Of a stretch of DNA of 64,000 nt, positions 50,621-63,200 are shown piece after piece. The translations under genes and the position numbers were made by a program. Where the stretch lies: positions 10,121,089-10,185,088 of the forward strand of contig NC_134431.1 of the NCBI RefSeq assembly GCF_030867145.1, in the 5' to 3' direction. The DNA is from Opisthocomus hoazin. Lineage: Eukaryota; Chordata; Aves; Opisthocomiformes; Opisthocomidae. The notes beneath the pieces are model-generated. The model made no database searches, was not told the origin of the DNA, and worked only from the letters and a program-made list of their open reading frames with translations. How positions within the stretch are numbered: position 1 is the stretch's first letter; each line of letters starts with the position of its first letter.

Positions 50621-53482
50621 GATACATACTTCGTATTCAGACTTTATTTTATTAAAATAAATTAAACATAATTCCTTTTTAACTGGGCACAAAATGAGAG
50701 CTACATCTTCATACACAAATAAGAAATGCTCTTCAAGCATATTATATGCTTAATTTGAAATTATTTGCTTTCTATAAGAAATCTATAGGACTTTGGCTAT
50801 TCAGACTTAAAAGGTAGATTTTTAATAATACTTTTGAATGTGGCTTTCAAAAGTGACTCAATAAAATGCTACTTTAAAGGTAGGACTAAATAGATGATAG
50901 AAGGTGTGTGTTGTAAGTGATCACACAAGGCAGACAGAGGGCCTTTGGTTACAAGGAGAGTTGCACCAGTTGATTATCAGTTAAAAAATGATAGAATTGT
51001 TGATCTATACATTTTTGTCAGTGCCATCTATAAACCAAATACATCAATTTGGATGAGAGTGTGGTAAATACTACACTATATGGCTATATTTAAATACGCT
51101 CACTTTCGTGATATGTAAAATATGACTTTTTTTCCACATGAAAGCATCAGCTCTAAAAATATTTAACTTGGAAATCGCTATTACTTGCTTTATCAAAAAA
51201 TTTTCCCTGATTTTTCTCCTTTTTACATTTGTGCTGATGACAGACATGAATGATCACTGAAACACAGAGATTATGTTAAGACTGTTCTCTTTAAAATTTC
51301 TTGTTGCCACTCTACGGCCTCAGAAAGCCACAGAATAAATCAGTATTTAAAGCTTATCTGATGGAAAGTCACTTTACCTTTTTGTGACGACTCAATCTTA
51401 ACTAGTATCTCAGCAATACATCGGTTCCTCTAAGTACACTTGTATTTACTATGGCCGAATCCTAAAGTCCTTCACCAGGCAAAGAGCCCACTCAGAGGAG
51501 CGGTGGTTTTGGCTGAGTGGAGGCAGAGTAAAAGCTAATGAACCTCAGGAACTGGCCCTGCGTAAATACTCTGCAGAGTATCGTTTGCATGCACAGATGC
51601 CTTGAACTCATTTTGCGTACCTCCCGTGCCACTCTGCATGGCACGAGGGCTCTTTCGCTGCCGGTGGGCTAATTCGTGAGGTGGTGGCTCAGGTCTTACT
51701 CGCACCTTCCCCAGGGTCTTGCCTTGCTGGGACGCAAGGGCAACTTCTGAGCGGGTACCTCGGGCTGTGTCCCACCACCCGGGGATGGGGTCGGCTGAGC
51801 AGAGCAGAGTTAACTCCAACGCGTGTACAGTTTTGTGCCAAGGAGAGACCTAACAAAGCTATCACCGTAACCCATAATAGTTCCTAAAACATATATGTGC
51901 TTATTGCTTTTGTCCGTACATGCTGCATTCACTATTACGGATTACAGACAGAAGTACTGTACGGCTTGGACGGACAGACATTTACATTCAGGACTAACCA
52001 ACGGCGCTTTTTTTTACAATAGAAAGGAACAAAACGCAGCGGACTCGAGCAGCTTGGGGTCTTCCTCCCGCCTGTGCACCTCTGCTCCCGCATCCCGTGT
52101 CTCAACACGACCCCAGACCTGCTGCATGCAGATCGTTACACGCCCCGGCAGGTACTCAGAAATAGGTCAGGAAACACTCATTGACAGAGTTATTTACAAT
52201 TGAGTTTTACAGTAGAAACAGAGAACAACATAAAAGATTACCTTCACAGTTATCACAGGACAGGTTGTGACTTGCTACAGGCGTGTAACAAATCACGGTC
52301 ACGACAGGAGGCACAAATTAAAATAGTGCTTGGTTAAAGTGCTTGATTGTTACACTCTGCTATCCTACTCCAGCATCGCAACAACAACAAAAAGTCAACG
52401 TAAAGTGCTTTTCCCCCCCGAGATTAAAAACCAAAGACAAATTATTTCCTACACAATTTGACATAACTTTATTGAAACAATAATATTTTAAAAACCTAGG
52501 CTGGTGGCTGCTAGTTCTGTTTATTTAAAATGGTCAGATCTTTTTTTTCTTTTTTTTCTTGTTTCATTTAAAAATGACTAGATGTTATTAAAACATCAGG
52601 CCTGATTCTCCTGTCTCTTGCAGCTGCTTCGTAATGCAGCTTTGCAGGAGCCTCTCCCGCCCGACCTCCTCGCGAGAGAGAGCACAGCCAGGCCCGGGGC
52701 GGGTCGCTAACGAATCCCTCTTTTTGCATATTTATGTAACACTTGCATATCTTTCACTGCGCCTCTGCGGCGCAAAAAGCTTCAGACCGACCAGTTCCTC
52801 TCCTATGCCAAGGGCGAGACTTTGGCTGACGCCTCAAGTCGGCACGCGGGTGGGAAGGGGAGGCTGGGGAGCCGTCCCGGTGCCCCTGGCACGTGCCGCA
52901 GGGCCAGCGCAGGGTCAGCGCCGCGGCCACACTCGGCCGTCCCCATGGGGCAGGGCAGTGAGCATCTCCTTCCCGCAGAGGGGTAGGGCGAGAGCTGTGC
53001 TCTCCTTGCAGCCCTACGCTCCCCAGCACTGGGAAGGGGGTCTGGCTGCGATGCCTCTGGAGATTCCTGCTTCTGCATGGCTCCTTCACACCTTCCCAGC
53101 GTGGGCTGTGCGTCCACTGAGGGCCACGTGCTGGCCCCGGGGCAGGTATCGATTTTTAGCAGAGGGTAAGTGCAAGTTTCACTACGTTCCTAGGGGATGT
53201 TTGGAATTAGATACAAGTGGTGCAACTCACCCTGCTGATATTTCGAAAGAAAACGTCAGGTCCTACAGGATATTGTATTGTTAAACACCCAGAGAGCATT
53301 TTAATAATTGGTTTCTCTAGACCGTTACTTGTTTTAAATGGTTTTCACTTGGATTTTCCAATAATGCAAGTGTTCCCTGTTACCTCTAGACACAAAATCC
53401 ATCAGAGAAAGCTGTAGATGGGGAACAGCTGCCCTGAAGCAGTGAGCATTGTGGTTTTGATAGCTTTTACCAACCCCAGCAA

Positions 53483-53488
53483 TTTATT
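53483..53488 (-). terminator. KCNB1: Proximal KCNB1 poly(A) signal
   Basis: AATAAA on the minus strand about 375 bases past the stop codon. If used, it would yield a short-3'UTR isoform lacking the downstream AT-rich and hairpin elements. Confidence 0.35.
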
Positions 53489-53860
53489 CCAGAGTTCAAA
53501 TCTGGCTGCCTTGGCATCCTTTATGGAACTAATGCAAATCAGATGTTAGTATTTCCAAAAGGAGCTCTAGCGTTCAAGGGGAATGGATGGATATTTGGTC
53601 ACATTGGCTTCACTGGACAACATGAAAGGAGATCAATGTGTGATCATGATTTGCAATCCTTGTTTTTGACTGATGTGGGCAACGTCTTTAGAGTTGTTTC
53701 AGAGAAGGACATTTTCACAAACCCACACCGGACCTCCCCCAGACTTCTAGAAACAGGTGGCTTGTTTCAGCCAAGTTCATGCCATGCAGAAGCTCTTTTT
53801 TTTTGTGTTGACTGTAAAGACATTCCTTTAAACTTTCAGTAAGTTCTTTTGGAGCCCATC

Positions 53861-55885
53861 TCAGATACTTTGATCATGTGTGTTAGCATGTCCTCCGCTG
53901 CCTGGTAATACATGGACTTCTGGGGAAATGTGATTTTCTAGTCTGACAGTCTCCTGATTGCCCTGGGTTCTTCCAGTGATACCTTCCATAGAGTAAATGC
54001 AGTTTTGCCCTATCAGTTTAGGGGAGGTGGGTAAAGCAGCAGCTTCTAGATGGTTCTTCTCTGTTCTATAAACATTGTCCTTTTGCTTTAGATAGCCACT
54101 GTTTGTAACGTTGTACTTGGGACTCACATTTCCGGGTGGACTTGAATCATAAAGCAGCTGACCTTCATCATCAGTGTCAGCATCTATGTATTTGTGTATA
54201 CCAGCATCATGGAAGTTGAAAGCTATGGCTGTCTGTGTCTCTGGTGACTTTGGGGGTGTTCTCGCACTTGCAGTTGTGTAGATCGAGGTTTCTGGGCTCA
54301 TGAGAGATCTGTCAGAGAGTAAGGAAGTATCTGTGGCAGCAGCAGCAGCAGCTCCCCGGCTCTTGAGAGGATCTGGATATATTCTCAGTACATTTGATGC
54401 TGGTACTAATGTGCTGGTGTCCTCTTGCATGAAGTTGACTTTCAGAGATCTTAGTTTCAAAGGGTTACTGGCCTTTATGGAGCTTTTGGGACTTTCTATG
54501 AAAAAAGCAGAACGGTGGCTGCCTTCGGAGCCTGGGTTCATTTCCACAAACCTGGCACCGCTCCCCTCTGGCCTGCTCTGCTCCTGAATCACGTTAATGC
54601 CACCTTTGCAGGGAAGGGTAGCGAGGGGGCTGTGGGAAAATCTCCCAGAGTCAGGGAACTCTGCCGCACAACTTATGAAGCTGTCGATGCTGGACATGCT
54701 CCTCATGTCAATGATCCCATCAGTGCGAGTCGTCAGCAAGGGCACCATAGGGCCAGGAAGGGTTTCCATTTCTAGCTCTTCCTTTTGCTTTGCAGGTTGA
54801 CTCGACTCTTTAGTATTAAGGTTTGGCTGGGACTGAGTCTTTGCCATTTTGTTATACATGTCCTCTAGCTGTTGGACATTCAGGTGCTGGGGACTTGAAG
54901 ATGATCTGGCTTTTTCTGGAGATCCTTGTTCCTTAGTTTCAAAAGATTTGCTAGAGCTAGTTTCAGAAAGCGTTCTCTTGGTCCATTTCCATTTGCTGGG
55001 AGATAAATGATTGTCCTGAACTTTATCCTTTTTGGCTATGCTCTCTCCGTTCTTTTCAACAACAATGTCCATGAGTTCTATGCTACGGGCAAATGCATCC
55101 TTCATGTTCATGGAGACAATACTGCCATTCCTTTTTGCTCTTTCAAGAGCTTCCCTGCGCTTAATGGCTTTCTCTTGCCTCTTCTGCTCTTTGTAGAACT
55201 CAGAGAAGTTATTGACAATAATTGGGATGGGAAGAGCAATCACCAGCACTCCAGCAATGCAGCACAGTCCTCCTACTATTTTACCTAAAAGTGTTTTGGG
55301 GTAGATGTCTCCGTAGCCTACTGTTGTCATGGTGATTGTTGCCCACCAGAAAGAAGCTGGAATGCTCTTGAATTTTGTATCATCCTCATCCTTTTCTGCA
55401 AAAAACACTAAACTGGAAAAGATCATAATGCCCATGGCCAAAAACAAGATGAGTAATCCAAGCTCATTGTAACTCCTTCTCAGTGTAAACCCCAAGGACT
55501 GTAAACCCGTTGAGTGCCGGGCAAGCTTTAGAATCCGGAGTATCCTCATAATCCGAAATATCTGGACCACTCGTCGTACATTTTGGAACTGAAGTACACT
55601 TTTGTTGGATTCTGTGAGGAAGATAGTGACATAGTATGGTAAGATAGCTAGCAAATCAATAGCATTCAGTGGGCCTTTGAAAAACTTCCATTTCTTAGGC
55701 GAGGATAGGAACCGCAAGAGGTATTCCATTGTAAACCATGCAATGCACACCGCTTCCACGTGGGCAAGTTGGGGATTATCCGTGGTCTGGCCAAATTCAT
55801 CCACGCCTTGTAGTTCAGGAAGTGTGTTAAGGGACAAGGCAATTGTAGATAGTACAATAAACATGATGGAAATGATTGCCAAAAT
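53861..55885 (-). CDS. KCNB1: KCNB1 (Kv2.1 voltage-gated K+ channel), last coding exon: S1 to C-terminus
   Basis: 674 codons plus TGA at 53861-53863. The exon starts in phase 0 at [13 protein letters not shown] after the acceptor CTTTCCTTTCCAG; upstream exon 1 (N-terminus and T1 domain) is outside. Exon-relative residues: S1 1-20, S2 40-60, S3 73-91, S4 104-123 with [20 protein letters not shown] gating charges, S5 142-164, pore with selectivity filter TVGYGD 188-193 (55307-55324), S6 205-228 with the PIP hinge at 219-221, then the cytoplasmic tail with the clustering (PRC) segment about 393-416. The end [17 protein letters not shown] and the [19 protein letters not shown] stretch identify Kv2.1, not Kv2.2 (KCNB2). 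Kv2.1 carries delayed-rectifier current in neurons and endocrine cells and organises ER-plasma membrane junctions. The frame is intact and functional-looking. One variant is seen in the FFAT-like core. Confidence 0.97.
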   Translation of the reverse strand: MLAIISIMFIVLSTIALSLNTLPELQGVDEFGQTTDNPQLAHVEAVCIAWFTMEYLLRFLSSPKKWKFFKGPLNAIDLLAILPYYVTIFLTESNKSVLQFQNVRRVVQIFRIMRILRILKLARHSTGLQSLGFTLRRSYNELGLLILFLAMGIMIFSSLVFFAEKDEDDTKFKSIPASFWWATITMTTVGYGDIYPKTLLGKIVGGLCCIAGVLVIALPIPIIVNNFSEFYKEQKRQEKAIKRREALERAKRNGSIVSMNMKDAFARSIELMDIVVEKNGESIAKKDKVQDNHLSPSKWKWTKRTLSETSSSKSFETKEQGSPEKARSSSSPQHLNVQQLEDMYNKMAKTQSQPNLNTKESSQPAKQKEELEMETLPGPMVPLLTTRTDGIIDMRSMSSIDSFISCAAEFPDSGRFSHSPLATLPCKGGINVIQEQSRPEGSGARFVEMNPGSEGSHRSAFFIESPKSSIKASNPLKLRSLKVNFMQEDTSTLVPASNVLRIYPDPLKSRGAAAAAATDTSLLSDRSLMSPETSIYTTASARTPPKSPETQTAIAFNFHDAGIHKYIDADTDDEGQLLYDSSPPGNVSPKYNVTNSGYLKQKDNVYRTEKNHLEAAALPTSPKLIGQNCIYSMEGITGRTQGNQETVRLENHISPEVHVLPGSGGHANTHDQSI

Positions 55886-55898
55886 CTGGAAAGGAAAG
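55886..55898 (-). promoter_or_regulatory. KCNB1: Splice acceptor of the KCNB1 last coding exon
   Basis: On the KCNB1 strand the sequence reads CTTTCCTTTCCAG immediately before ATTTTGGCA: a strong polypyrimidine tract and AG. This fixes the exon start three bases upstream of the TTG codon. Confidence 0.92.
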
Positions 55899-58800
55899 AG
55901 AAAATAGTGAGTTCATCTCAGCATGTTTTACACTATCTATCACAGCCATTAACACATGGCTGTATTTCCACTTACACATTTCAAGACTAATTTTGCTCAT
56001 AGAACAGAGAAGTCAGATAACCCATGCATCCTGACGTGATTTTATTTTGGAAGCTGCTTTGGTTATGTTGGATGCATAAAGGAGATAAAGGATCTACTTT
56101 AGCTGCTGTACCTTCGTCTCTGTGCAGTCAAGGAAAGCGTACTAAGCAGCTAGGATGCCAGGAGGGCTGTGAAGCAGTTCACAGCAGGAGCTTTCAATTA
56201 ACTACTAATTAGGTGCCCAACAAAGACCATCTGGACAACAGACTCTGAAATCTAAGCAAAAAGGAATGCAATTGTGAATGTAAGATTCAACCACAATGAT
56301 GTCCCCCATTTAGTACATGGTTATGTTTGTAATTTTAGGTGCCTGTGGCTAATTACAGACACGTGTGTACAATTTTACTACATACAAGTGTACAAGTAAT
56401 ACACTCTTTTTTGAATGACCCATCTCTAACTTGAAACTTGACGGTTGTGAAAGACATGAAAACTTTACTAAGCTTTCTAAAACATTTTGAGCTCTGAGCT
56501 ACTCTGCACGTGACTGACTGGCCATCCTAGCTCCTCATTGCAACCAGGGGAAAGGGCAAACTCATGCAGGCAAAACAAATTGCACAACACTGAGATAGTC
56601 AATGTGGGGCAGCTCCAACCACTGGAGAGCTCATCCATTACCAGAAACCAGCTCTTGGGCTGAAGAGTGCAATGAGAGCAGAAGGGTCTGCAATGAGCAG
56701 CCTCTCTAAAAACCTGCATAAATCTGATCAGCTCCTGGACCACCAACTCCATGCAGAACCAGAAAGCTTGAAGTGCTAGATTAGTGTATTTGCAGCTTGC
56801 AGCTGGTGTAGGCAGGCTGTCCTCCCATACCTGTTTTATATAGACACTAATGCTATACTTTCCAGTTTCCCTAATTACATTTTCTTTTAAAGTCATTTTA
56901 GCGAAGTTTTAGAGCTGACAGACAATTTGAGGAGTGTTTTTTTTCTATTAGTGAATTCTTTCTGTAGTTTGTTAATTGGGTAGGAATATACCCAGTTTCT
57001 TAGGTTACTGCCAAAATACAAGAATGATTTCAAAACACATGTATAAGTGATTAATGTTTTATGTATTCATTTTGGTGTAAGCTGGTCCCTTATGCTCACT
57101 TTTCTTGTGCTTGATAGAAAAGCGGCATGAAATCAATTTCAATGTATGTGCATGATGACTAGATACACAGTATTAAGCAATGAATTATAAAATGCATAAC
57201 AAGAGTTCTGCACCATGAATGGCAAATCTGGCACACTCCTTCCTTGCCCATAGAACTGGATTTTAGGTTTCCTTACAGTGACCTTTCTCAGCCAGCCTCA
57301 CAATACCAGAACTTCCGCAGTTACCACCCCGGGCACTGGAGAAAGAAATTCTTGCAGGATTTCTCTTCAGCCAAGCCCAGCACAGACATCCTAACAGTCA
57401 ACAAATATCAGGCTTCTGAACACTTATCCCTAAACAGACAGTTACTACAGTGGAACAAGATTTGCTGCTGTAGGAGAAACCTGCAGATCAAATACAGTCG
57501 AGAAACACAATGGTCTTCTCAAGAACAGCCTCACCTCTTCTCTAGAGGTGAAAGGCAGAAATGGTCTACAATGGCTGGAAGCTTCACTTTAATTAAATTC
57601 ATATAGCAAGCTTAAGCTATGGGTTTAGGAGAAAAGCCCATATACCTTAAAAAAAAAAATCAAAATTTAAGGCAAGATTTTCAATTTTGAAATTTTTATT
57701 TCAACAAGTGTTTTAAAATCCACTTGCTGTTAAGAAATTCCCTTCCAAATCAGTGTAACAAAATAATTTACCTTTTAACTCACTAAAATGTACTATAGAG
57801 CTTTGATTTGTACATGACACAGCAGACCTAGCAGTTTAATCTGAAGAATGAGATTTGACTAGAAATAAAATTAGCTCAGTTAAACGCTCCGGTTTCGTTG
57901 TCTAGATTGGATTAAATGGGAGAAGTGAACGGTGTAAATGGCCTCCTAGACAATGCTCTAGTAACTGGAATTTTAGAATAGCCTCATTTTCAGTTACTAA
58001 ATTATTACCAGGAAAAATGCTGGGAAGATTTGTTTTCCTGTTTAAACAGGTTGTCTAAAAGAATGTTTGTTCTTAGCTGTGCTGTGCACCCTCACAGTGC
58101 TAGCGAACCTTTCACCTCCTCCTCACTACCTTCCTCTTCCGTAAGCTTGGTACTGAAATACAAACAACCCCACAACAACTTGTGCAAATGAGCGTTTGCC
58201 TTGTTGAAAGACTTCTCAGGTCAATGAGCCAAAGAAACTGTGTGACAGACTTGGGGGTGCAAACAAGTAGGAAGAACCATGGGATGAAGAGAAGCAGGGA
58301 GGGACGCAGGGAAGTGTGCTTGAAATGATGGCTTCAAACTCGAGAATAAAATGTAAAAGTCAAGTGCCTCCTGGTGAACCGGGGAGAAATTAAGATGTTA
58401 ACTACTTCTGCATGGTTGGTTGTTTCAAAAGATCATCTCTTGAAGACCAGGTAATACCCCCAGGAAGCCTGGAGCCTGATTTGCTTTCCTAGAAGGCTTT
58501 TTTAGTGAGTTTGCTGTCATTTCTTTGTTTACAACCCAACATTTCTGAAGGTGTTTGTGATGTTTTCAATGGTTATTTCAAATTTTCTGCTTGGGTTTAT
58601 CTTTGCCCACTATACACAGAAGAGCTTATTTGTAGACTTAGATGTACCTAGTGTGTTTTATCTCCTTCACTTTCAGTGTAAATATTAACACTCCATCTTT
58701 ATTCAGTGGATGTCATCCAGCAGCAGTAATTGGTGTCAAACCTTCTGTTTCCTTTGATGTACCTTCTTGCTTTGAAGATCAAGGCTATTCCAGATAAACA

Positions 58801-60118
58801 TAAATTTGAAAACTAGGAGATCTGACGGTAAAATTTGTTTTGGTTTAGCAGATTTAGCCACAGAGCTAAGCAATAAAGAGAGCGAGACATTTATCACTTC
58901 TACCGCAAGTTGCAGCGAGATGTCACCTGTGCTCCTAAGACACAGATTTTCCCACTTATTGATCTACCGCAATCATACATCTTTGGGAATATTGTCAGGC
59001 TAAGAAAAACTTCTAAATGTGAGTTGACTGTCCTCAGGTATTCAAAACACTTTTCATTTGGAAAGTACAAAAACCTGAGAGATGAAACATCTCCAGCAGA
59101 GTTTAGAGGATTCTTCTCCTCCTCTAAAGCATACCTTGTTCCTGGTAGCATCCAACAACCAACAAAAACTACCCAAGGAGCAGCTGTCCACAGAAAGCTG
59201 GATCCAGCTGCTGCTGTCACGCATCAGCACTGCATTCAGTGGCACAGGGCTCCGTCCCAATGTATTTACAGTCTGGATTTCAGATTACAGAAATCACAGC
59301 CTGTCTGTTTGAAAAGGTTTCCTAGCTTGGCCATACAGCACCTCTAGCTTGGCACCTTTCATATTTTCTGCTGTCAGTAATGAGAGACAGAAGGAAAGAC
59401 GTTTATACCACCAAGAATGCCTCTAGAGATGCTCTGTGTGGCAGGCAGACTTTTAATTTGATTCCTGGCCTTTCCTCCTTCTTTTCCTCTTCCAGGCTCA
59501 CTTCTCTTTAATGAGAAAAGCCAGTGGGACAAATCTGGACTTGAGCAGGAGCGGTCACTTTGCAGTGAATGAGGCTCCAGCCACTTAGGCGAGTGGTCAC
59601 TGGACAAAAGTGCCCATCGTCCCTGTGCCCAAAACCTTGCTGCCGAGTCGGCTGATAATTGCTGCTTGAAATGGAAGCAAGCGTGGGGAGACAGCCTCCT
59701 CCTGTAGCACTGATTTTCATGATTCCTTAAAAAACGTGCAACATGGCCTTGCGCTGGTGAAAACTTTTGGACTGGCAATCAAAGAGCTGAGGTTGAACAG
59801 TCTCAAGCACAGAAAGGTCCCCAGAGCATAGGCTTGGGCTTGAAGCAGGAACAGGGATGGGAAAGTTAAGCATGAGGGGCCTGTTAGATTTTGTGAGTGC
59901 TGCAGAAATGTTCACATTCCTACTTATGGAGCTAGCTATACCCTTTCCTAGATCTTGCTGCTGGCTTATCTGGCATATGTTGACTTGTTATTGGGCCTGG
60001 GGTAGGCACGTTCAGTATCACTGCAGGCACTTCCAGAGCTTCTGACTTGGATGCCCCGTGTCTGCAGTAGGTCCTATAAAACACACAGCTAAAACAATGG
60101 AAATGCTTGCAGCCTAAA

Positions 60119-60152
60119 ATTTGGAGGCATAGGAAGAAGATTTGGAGGCATA
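60119..60152 (+). repeat. Short direct repeat, 21-base period
   Basis: ATTTGGAGGCATA occurs at 60119-60131 and again at 60140-60152, separated by an A/G-rich 8-base spacer. Confidence 0.8.
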
Positions 60153-60265
60153 AAAGGCTGAAATGACCTGCCTGAGGACAGGCTACGTCAATGGCAGAGG
60201 CAGGTGAGGGAATCCATGCACTTCTGGTGCCACGTCCATGAGAGCTGTTCTCCACTGTCCTCACA
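60145..60265 (+). repeat. Probable MIR-like SINE fragment
   Basis: The AAATGACCTGCCTGAGGACA block near 60157 is followed by TCAATGGCAGAGGCAGGTGA, resembling the MIR core (TGACTTGCCCAAGGTCACAC then GTGGCAGAGCCAGGAT). Diverged; no tRNA-like head. Confidence 0.5.
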
Positions 60266-63200
60266 TGGGCTCCGCTGGAGCTAGTGACAGCAGCTGGACA
60301 GGGCAGGTCTTACTGGGCAGGTATCCACAGCAGAGCATCACAGACACTCCTGAAACTGCTCATAAAGCTGTCAGGGTTTAAGACTCTGTTTTCCCCACAC
60401 AACTTTCAGACCGTTTCTGCCAACAGATTGCATGAGAGAAGCTGTGTAGTTCCCTTGCTCTTTGCTTCTGTATTTACTTTTGCACATCACCTCTAGCAAC
60501 ACACCATAAATTGTGAAATTCCCCATCAGGTACTTCTCTAGGTGACTTGCAGAGGGTATTGGATTGGCTCCTAATCACCGCCTGTAGTGCAGGTCTCGGT
60601 ACATATGGGCAGGAGTCCAGAAAAAAACTTCACTAAACTGACTGTTTCGCAAAGATTTTTACTGAGTGAATCTCTGGATTACTGCTATGTTTCCTTTGTG
60701 AAAGCTAAATAACCCGAGGACAGGCAAAGCAAGGTTTTGAATGAATTTAAAGCGGTTGCCTCAAAGTGATTAGTGTGATTGTACATACATGCTGGTAATT
60801 ACACATGCAAATGAGACAAGCAAGCTGATTATGTGAGTGAGTGTAGCCAGTTTGTGTGCAACTGCTGCTCCGTGAAGCAGGATGGATGTGCCATGCTCGC
60901 AAGCCATTAAACCCCACCTCCTCCAAAATTGGCCCCAAGAACCTCTACCACACACCTTGCAGGAAATGTCCACTTGCACTGGGCCAGATCCTGCTTGCTG
61001 GGTGGGAATGGCCCCAGGGATTCATCCTTTGTGCTGGCAAGGTCTGTGCTCATCCATGGGGGAAGAGGGCTCCCACAAAGAAGCCAGTCTGTTCAGAAAT
61101 TTCCCATCTCTCTCTTGAGCTTGTGGTGGCAGCAGTTTGTGGGCAGCAAAGTTGTGCACGTCACCCCCCAGACAGCACAGAGCAGGGTAAGTTTTAGGCA
61201 GCAGGGATTAACCCATCTTTTAGGTTTGGTGATATTTGTTGCTTGGTTATCTGTTCTTTGAACTGCTAAAGGCCCTAACTAAGGTCAAGGCATAAGACTG
61301 GAGACTTTCAAAGCCATTAAAATTAATAAGAATTGGCTGTCCAAATCCCATAGATGGCTCTAAAATCTCAGTGTAAGCATCTGAGATCTATCTGCTCATG
61401 GCAACATGCCCTATACTTTTTCTGTCTTTATACTCAGTAATGAAGCTGATATAGCAAGGAGAAGGGGTGGTGCGTGGGAGAGAGTAGGAGGGTGTTTGAA
61501 TATAGATTCAATATTCTTGGAAATACGATGAGGAAATTGTTATGTAATCAAGAAGCTCAATAATGGTTTTGTCTAATGCACTTTTTTAGCTCCATCAAGG
61601 CCTGCAGAATAAATTTGGCATCAGGACCAAGTTTCATTCATATGCTCCATTTACTAAGGGTTTTTTCCTGCAGCCCCCCTACTTCCCCAAGCAAACCTGG
61701 AGTCAGACTGTCCAGCTCCACCCTGCCGTGCTTATGCCAGCCTCTGTCTCTGCAGGCTGTGAGAAACAGAGAGCACCGTGTATTTTGAGTGATATCCCAT
61801 GTGCTGAACAGTGCAGAAACAGATGGAGAGTTCCTTAATCTCCTCCCCGCTTCGTTCTGCACGGGGATAACGTCTCCTGCTCATGGCAGCTATACATGTC
61901 TATAGTATTTATTGTCAGTGACTTGCTTTAGGAAACATCTCTTTACTAGAAAATGCCTGTTAATTCATTAACTGAACGAGTTCACAGAACATGGTCACTT
62001 CTGATGTCGCAGTTCTGACCATTGGGCTTGGAGGATGTTTATATCTAGAAAATGCTGAGGCCATAACGAAATGTAACGCTTGCTTCTTGGATCATGACAA
62101 GAAGCTCAGGCCAAACTTGGGGATAGGGTTGCAAGGGAAATACAGAGAACCTTTAATCTGCTTTTTCATGTGAAAGGATGTTAAGATGCAATGTAAGACC
62201 CTGAATCTCCAAAGCCTTAAGTCCCACAGACTCCTGTGGAATTTAAAACCATGCTTCAGAGTTTTCCCTGGTCTGACACTTTACATGCCACTTCTACATC
62301 TTGCCCCAGAGGGGTTCTTGAGACCTGTTTGCCCCAGGAGATCTGTGCTCTGGAGGGTTAGGACCCTGCATGCCCCAGCTCACTCACATCCCTGCAGTGC
62401 CCCCAGTGACTGTGTCCTCAGTCTGTGAGAATGCAAGCTCCTATGCTCTTCTGTAAGCATTACTGCATAGTATAAAAAACATAAAAGCAAAATCAAGGTA
62501 AAACCATTCTTATTTTGCTTTGGAAATATACCAGATCTTAATTTTGACATTGTCTCAACAAGCCCGGATTGAATAATGGTTAATTATTTTATTTAGGTTA
62601 TAGCTGTAATAATTTTATCTGTTTAGAGAGTAAGGCTATTTGGTTTAAAAAGAGATAGAATACTTCTGCTGATTATATGCCAATGCTTCATTTGCCTACA
62701 GGCACCCAGAGAGCTGCAGCTACAACTGCTGCTGACTAAGCTAAAGTGGGCAGAAAAGTAGCCTTCAGGTACAGCTGCCTGTAAATTCCTTAATGCTGTT
62801 AAGAACATGTTTAGTTGTCAGAGAGCTATCAAGGCCTATTAAATGATAAATGGTGTCGGTCCCATCTAAGCAAAGCCCAGATACAAATGGTGTGCTGGAG
62901 AAGAAAATGATAAATGAAAGAAAACACTGAAAAGGCAAACTTCAAAGGCATACACTGCCTTTGGACATCAGTGCCGTGACAGTGCTCAAGAGAGGGTGAG
63001 AGGGGAGCATCTGTCCTATTTCTGCTACTGCTGGCATGGGGAAAAGAAAAAAAGAAAACAAACGCATGGCACATGGAACTTCAAGTATCCCATTTTTCTC
63101 CTGGCCTTGCCTTCTGCCCAGGAGGACTGCAACCCCAGCGAGCAGCACTGCTGCTGCCATCCTCAAGCCATGGAAGGACTCTGTGCTCAGGCCCCACATG

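Larger units (their letters stand above)
45240..53860 (-). other. KCNB1: Probable long 3' UTR of KCNB1
   Basis: Downstream of the KCNB1 stop (leftwards) lies about 8.6 kb of mostly AT-rich sequence with no coding exon. Mammalian KCNB1 mRNAs are known for a 3' UTR of several kilobases. Minus-strand AATAAA hexamers (TTTATT on plus) occur at 53483-53488, 52468-52473, 50643-50648, 49479-49484, 49251-49256 and as an overlapping pair at 45263-45272. Several isoforms are therefore possible. The left limit is inferred from the last pair and from resemblance in length to mammals. Confidence 0.5.

Noticed and set aside
52634-53284. 216-codon plus-strand frame as a gene
   Set aside because: No domain, no splice context, and composition explained by a GC-rich patch. 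Kept only as a composition finding.
53861-55885. KCNB2 (Kv2.2) as the identity of the channel exon
   Set aside because: The transmembrane core fits both, but the cytoplasmic tail ([34 protein letters not shown], ending HDQSI) follows Kv2.1. Kv2.2 as I recall it ends differently (…YCPTRETSM).
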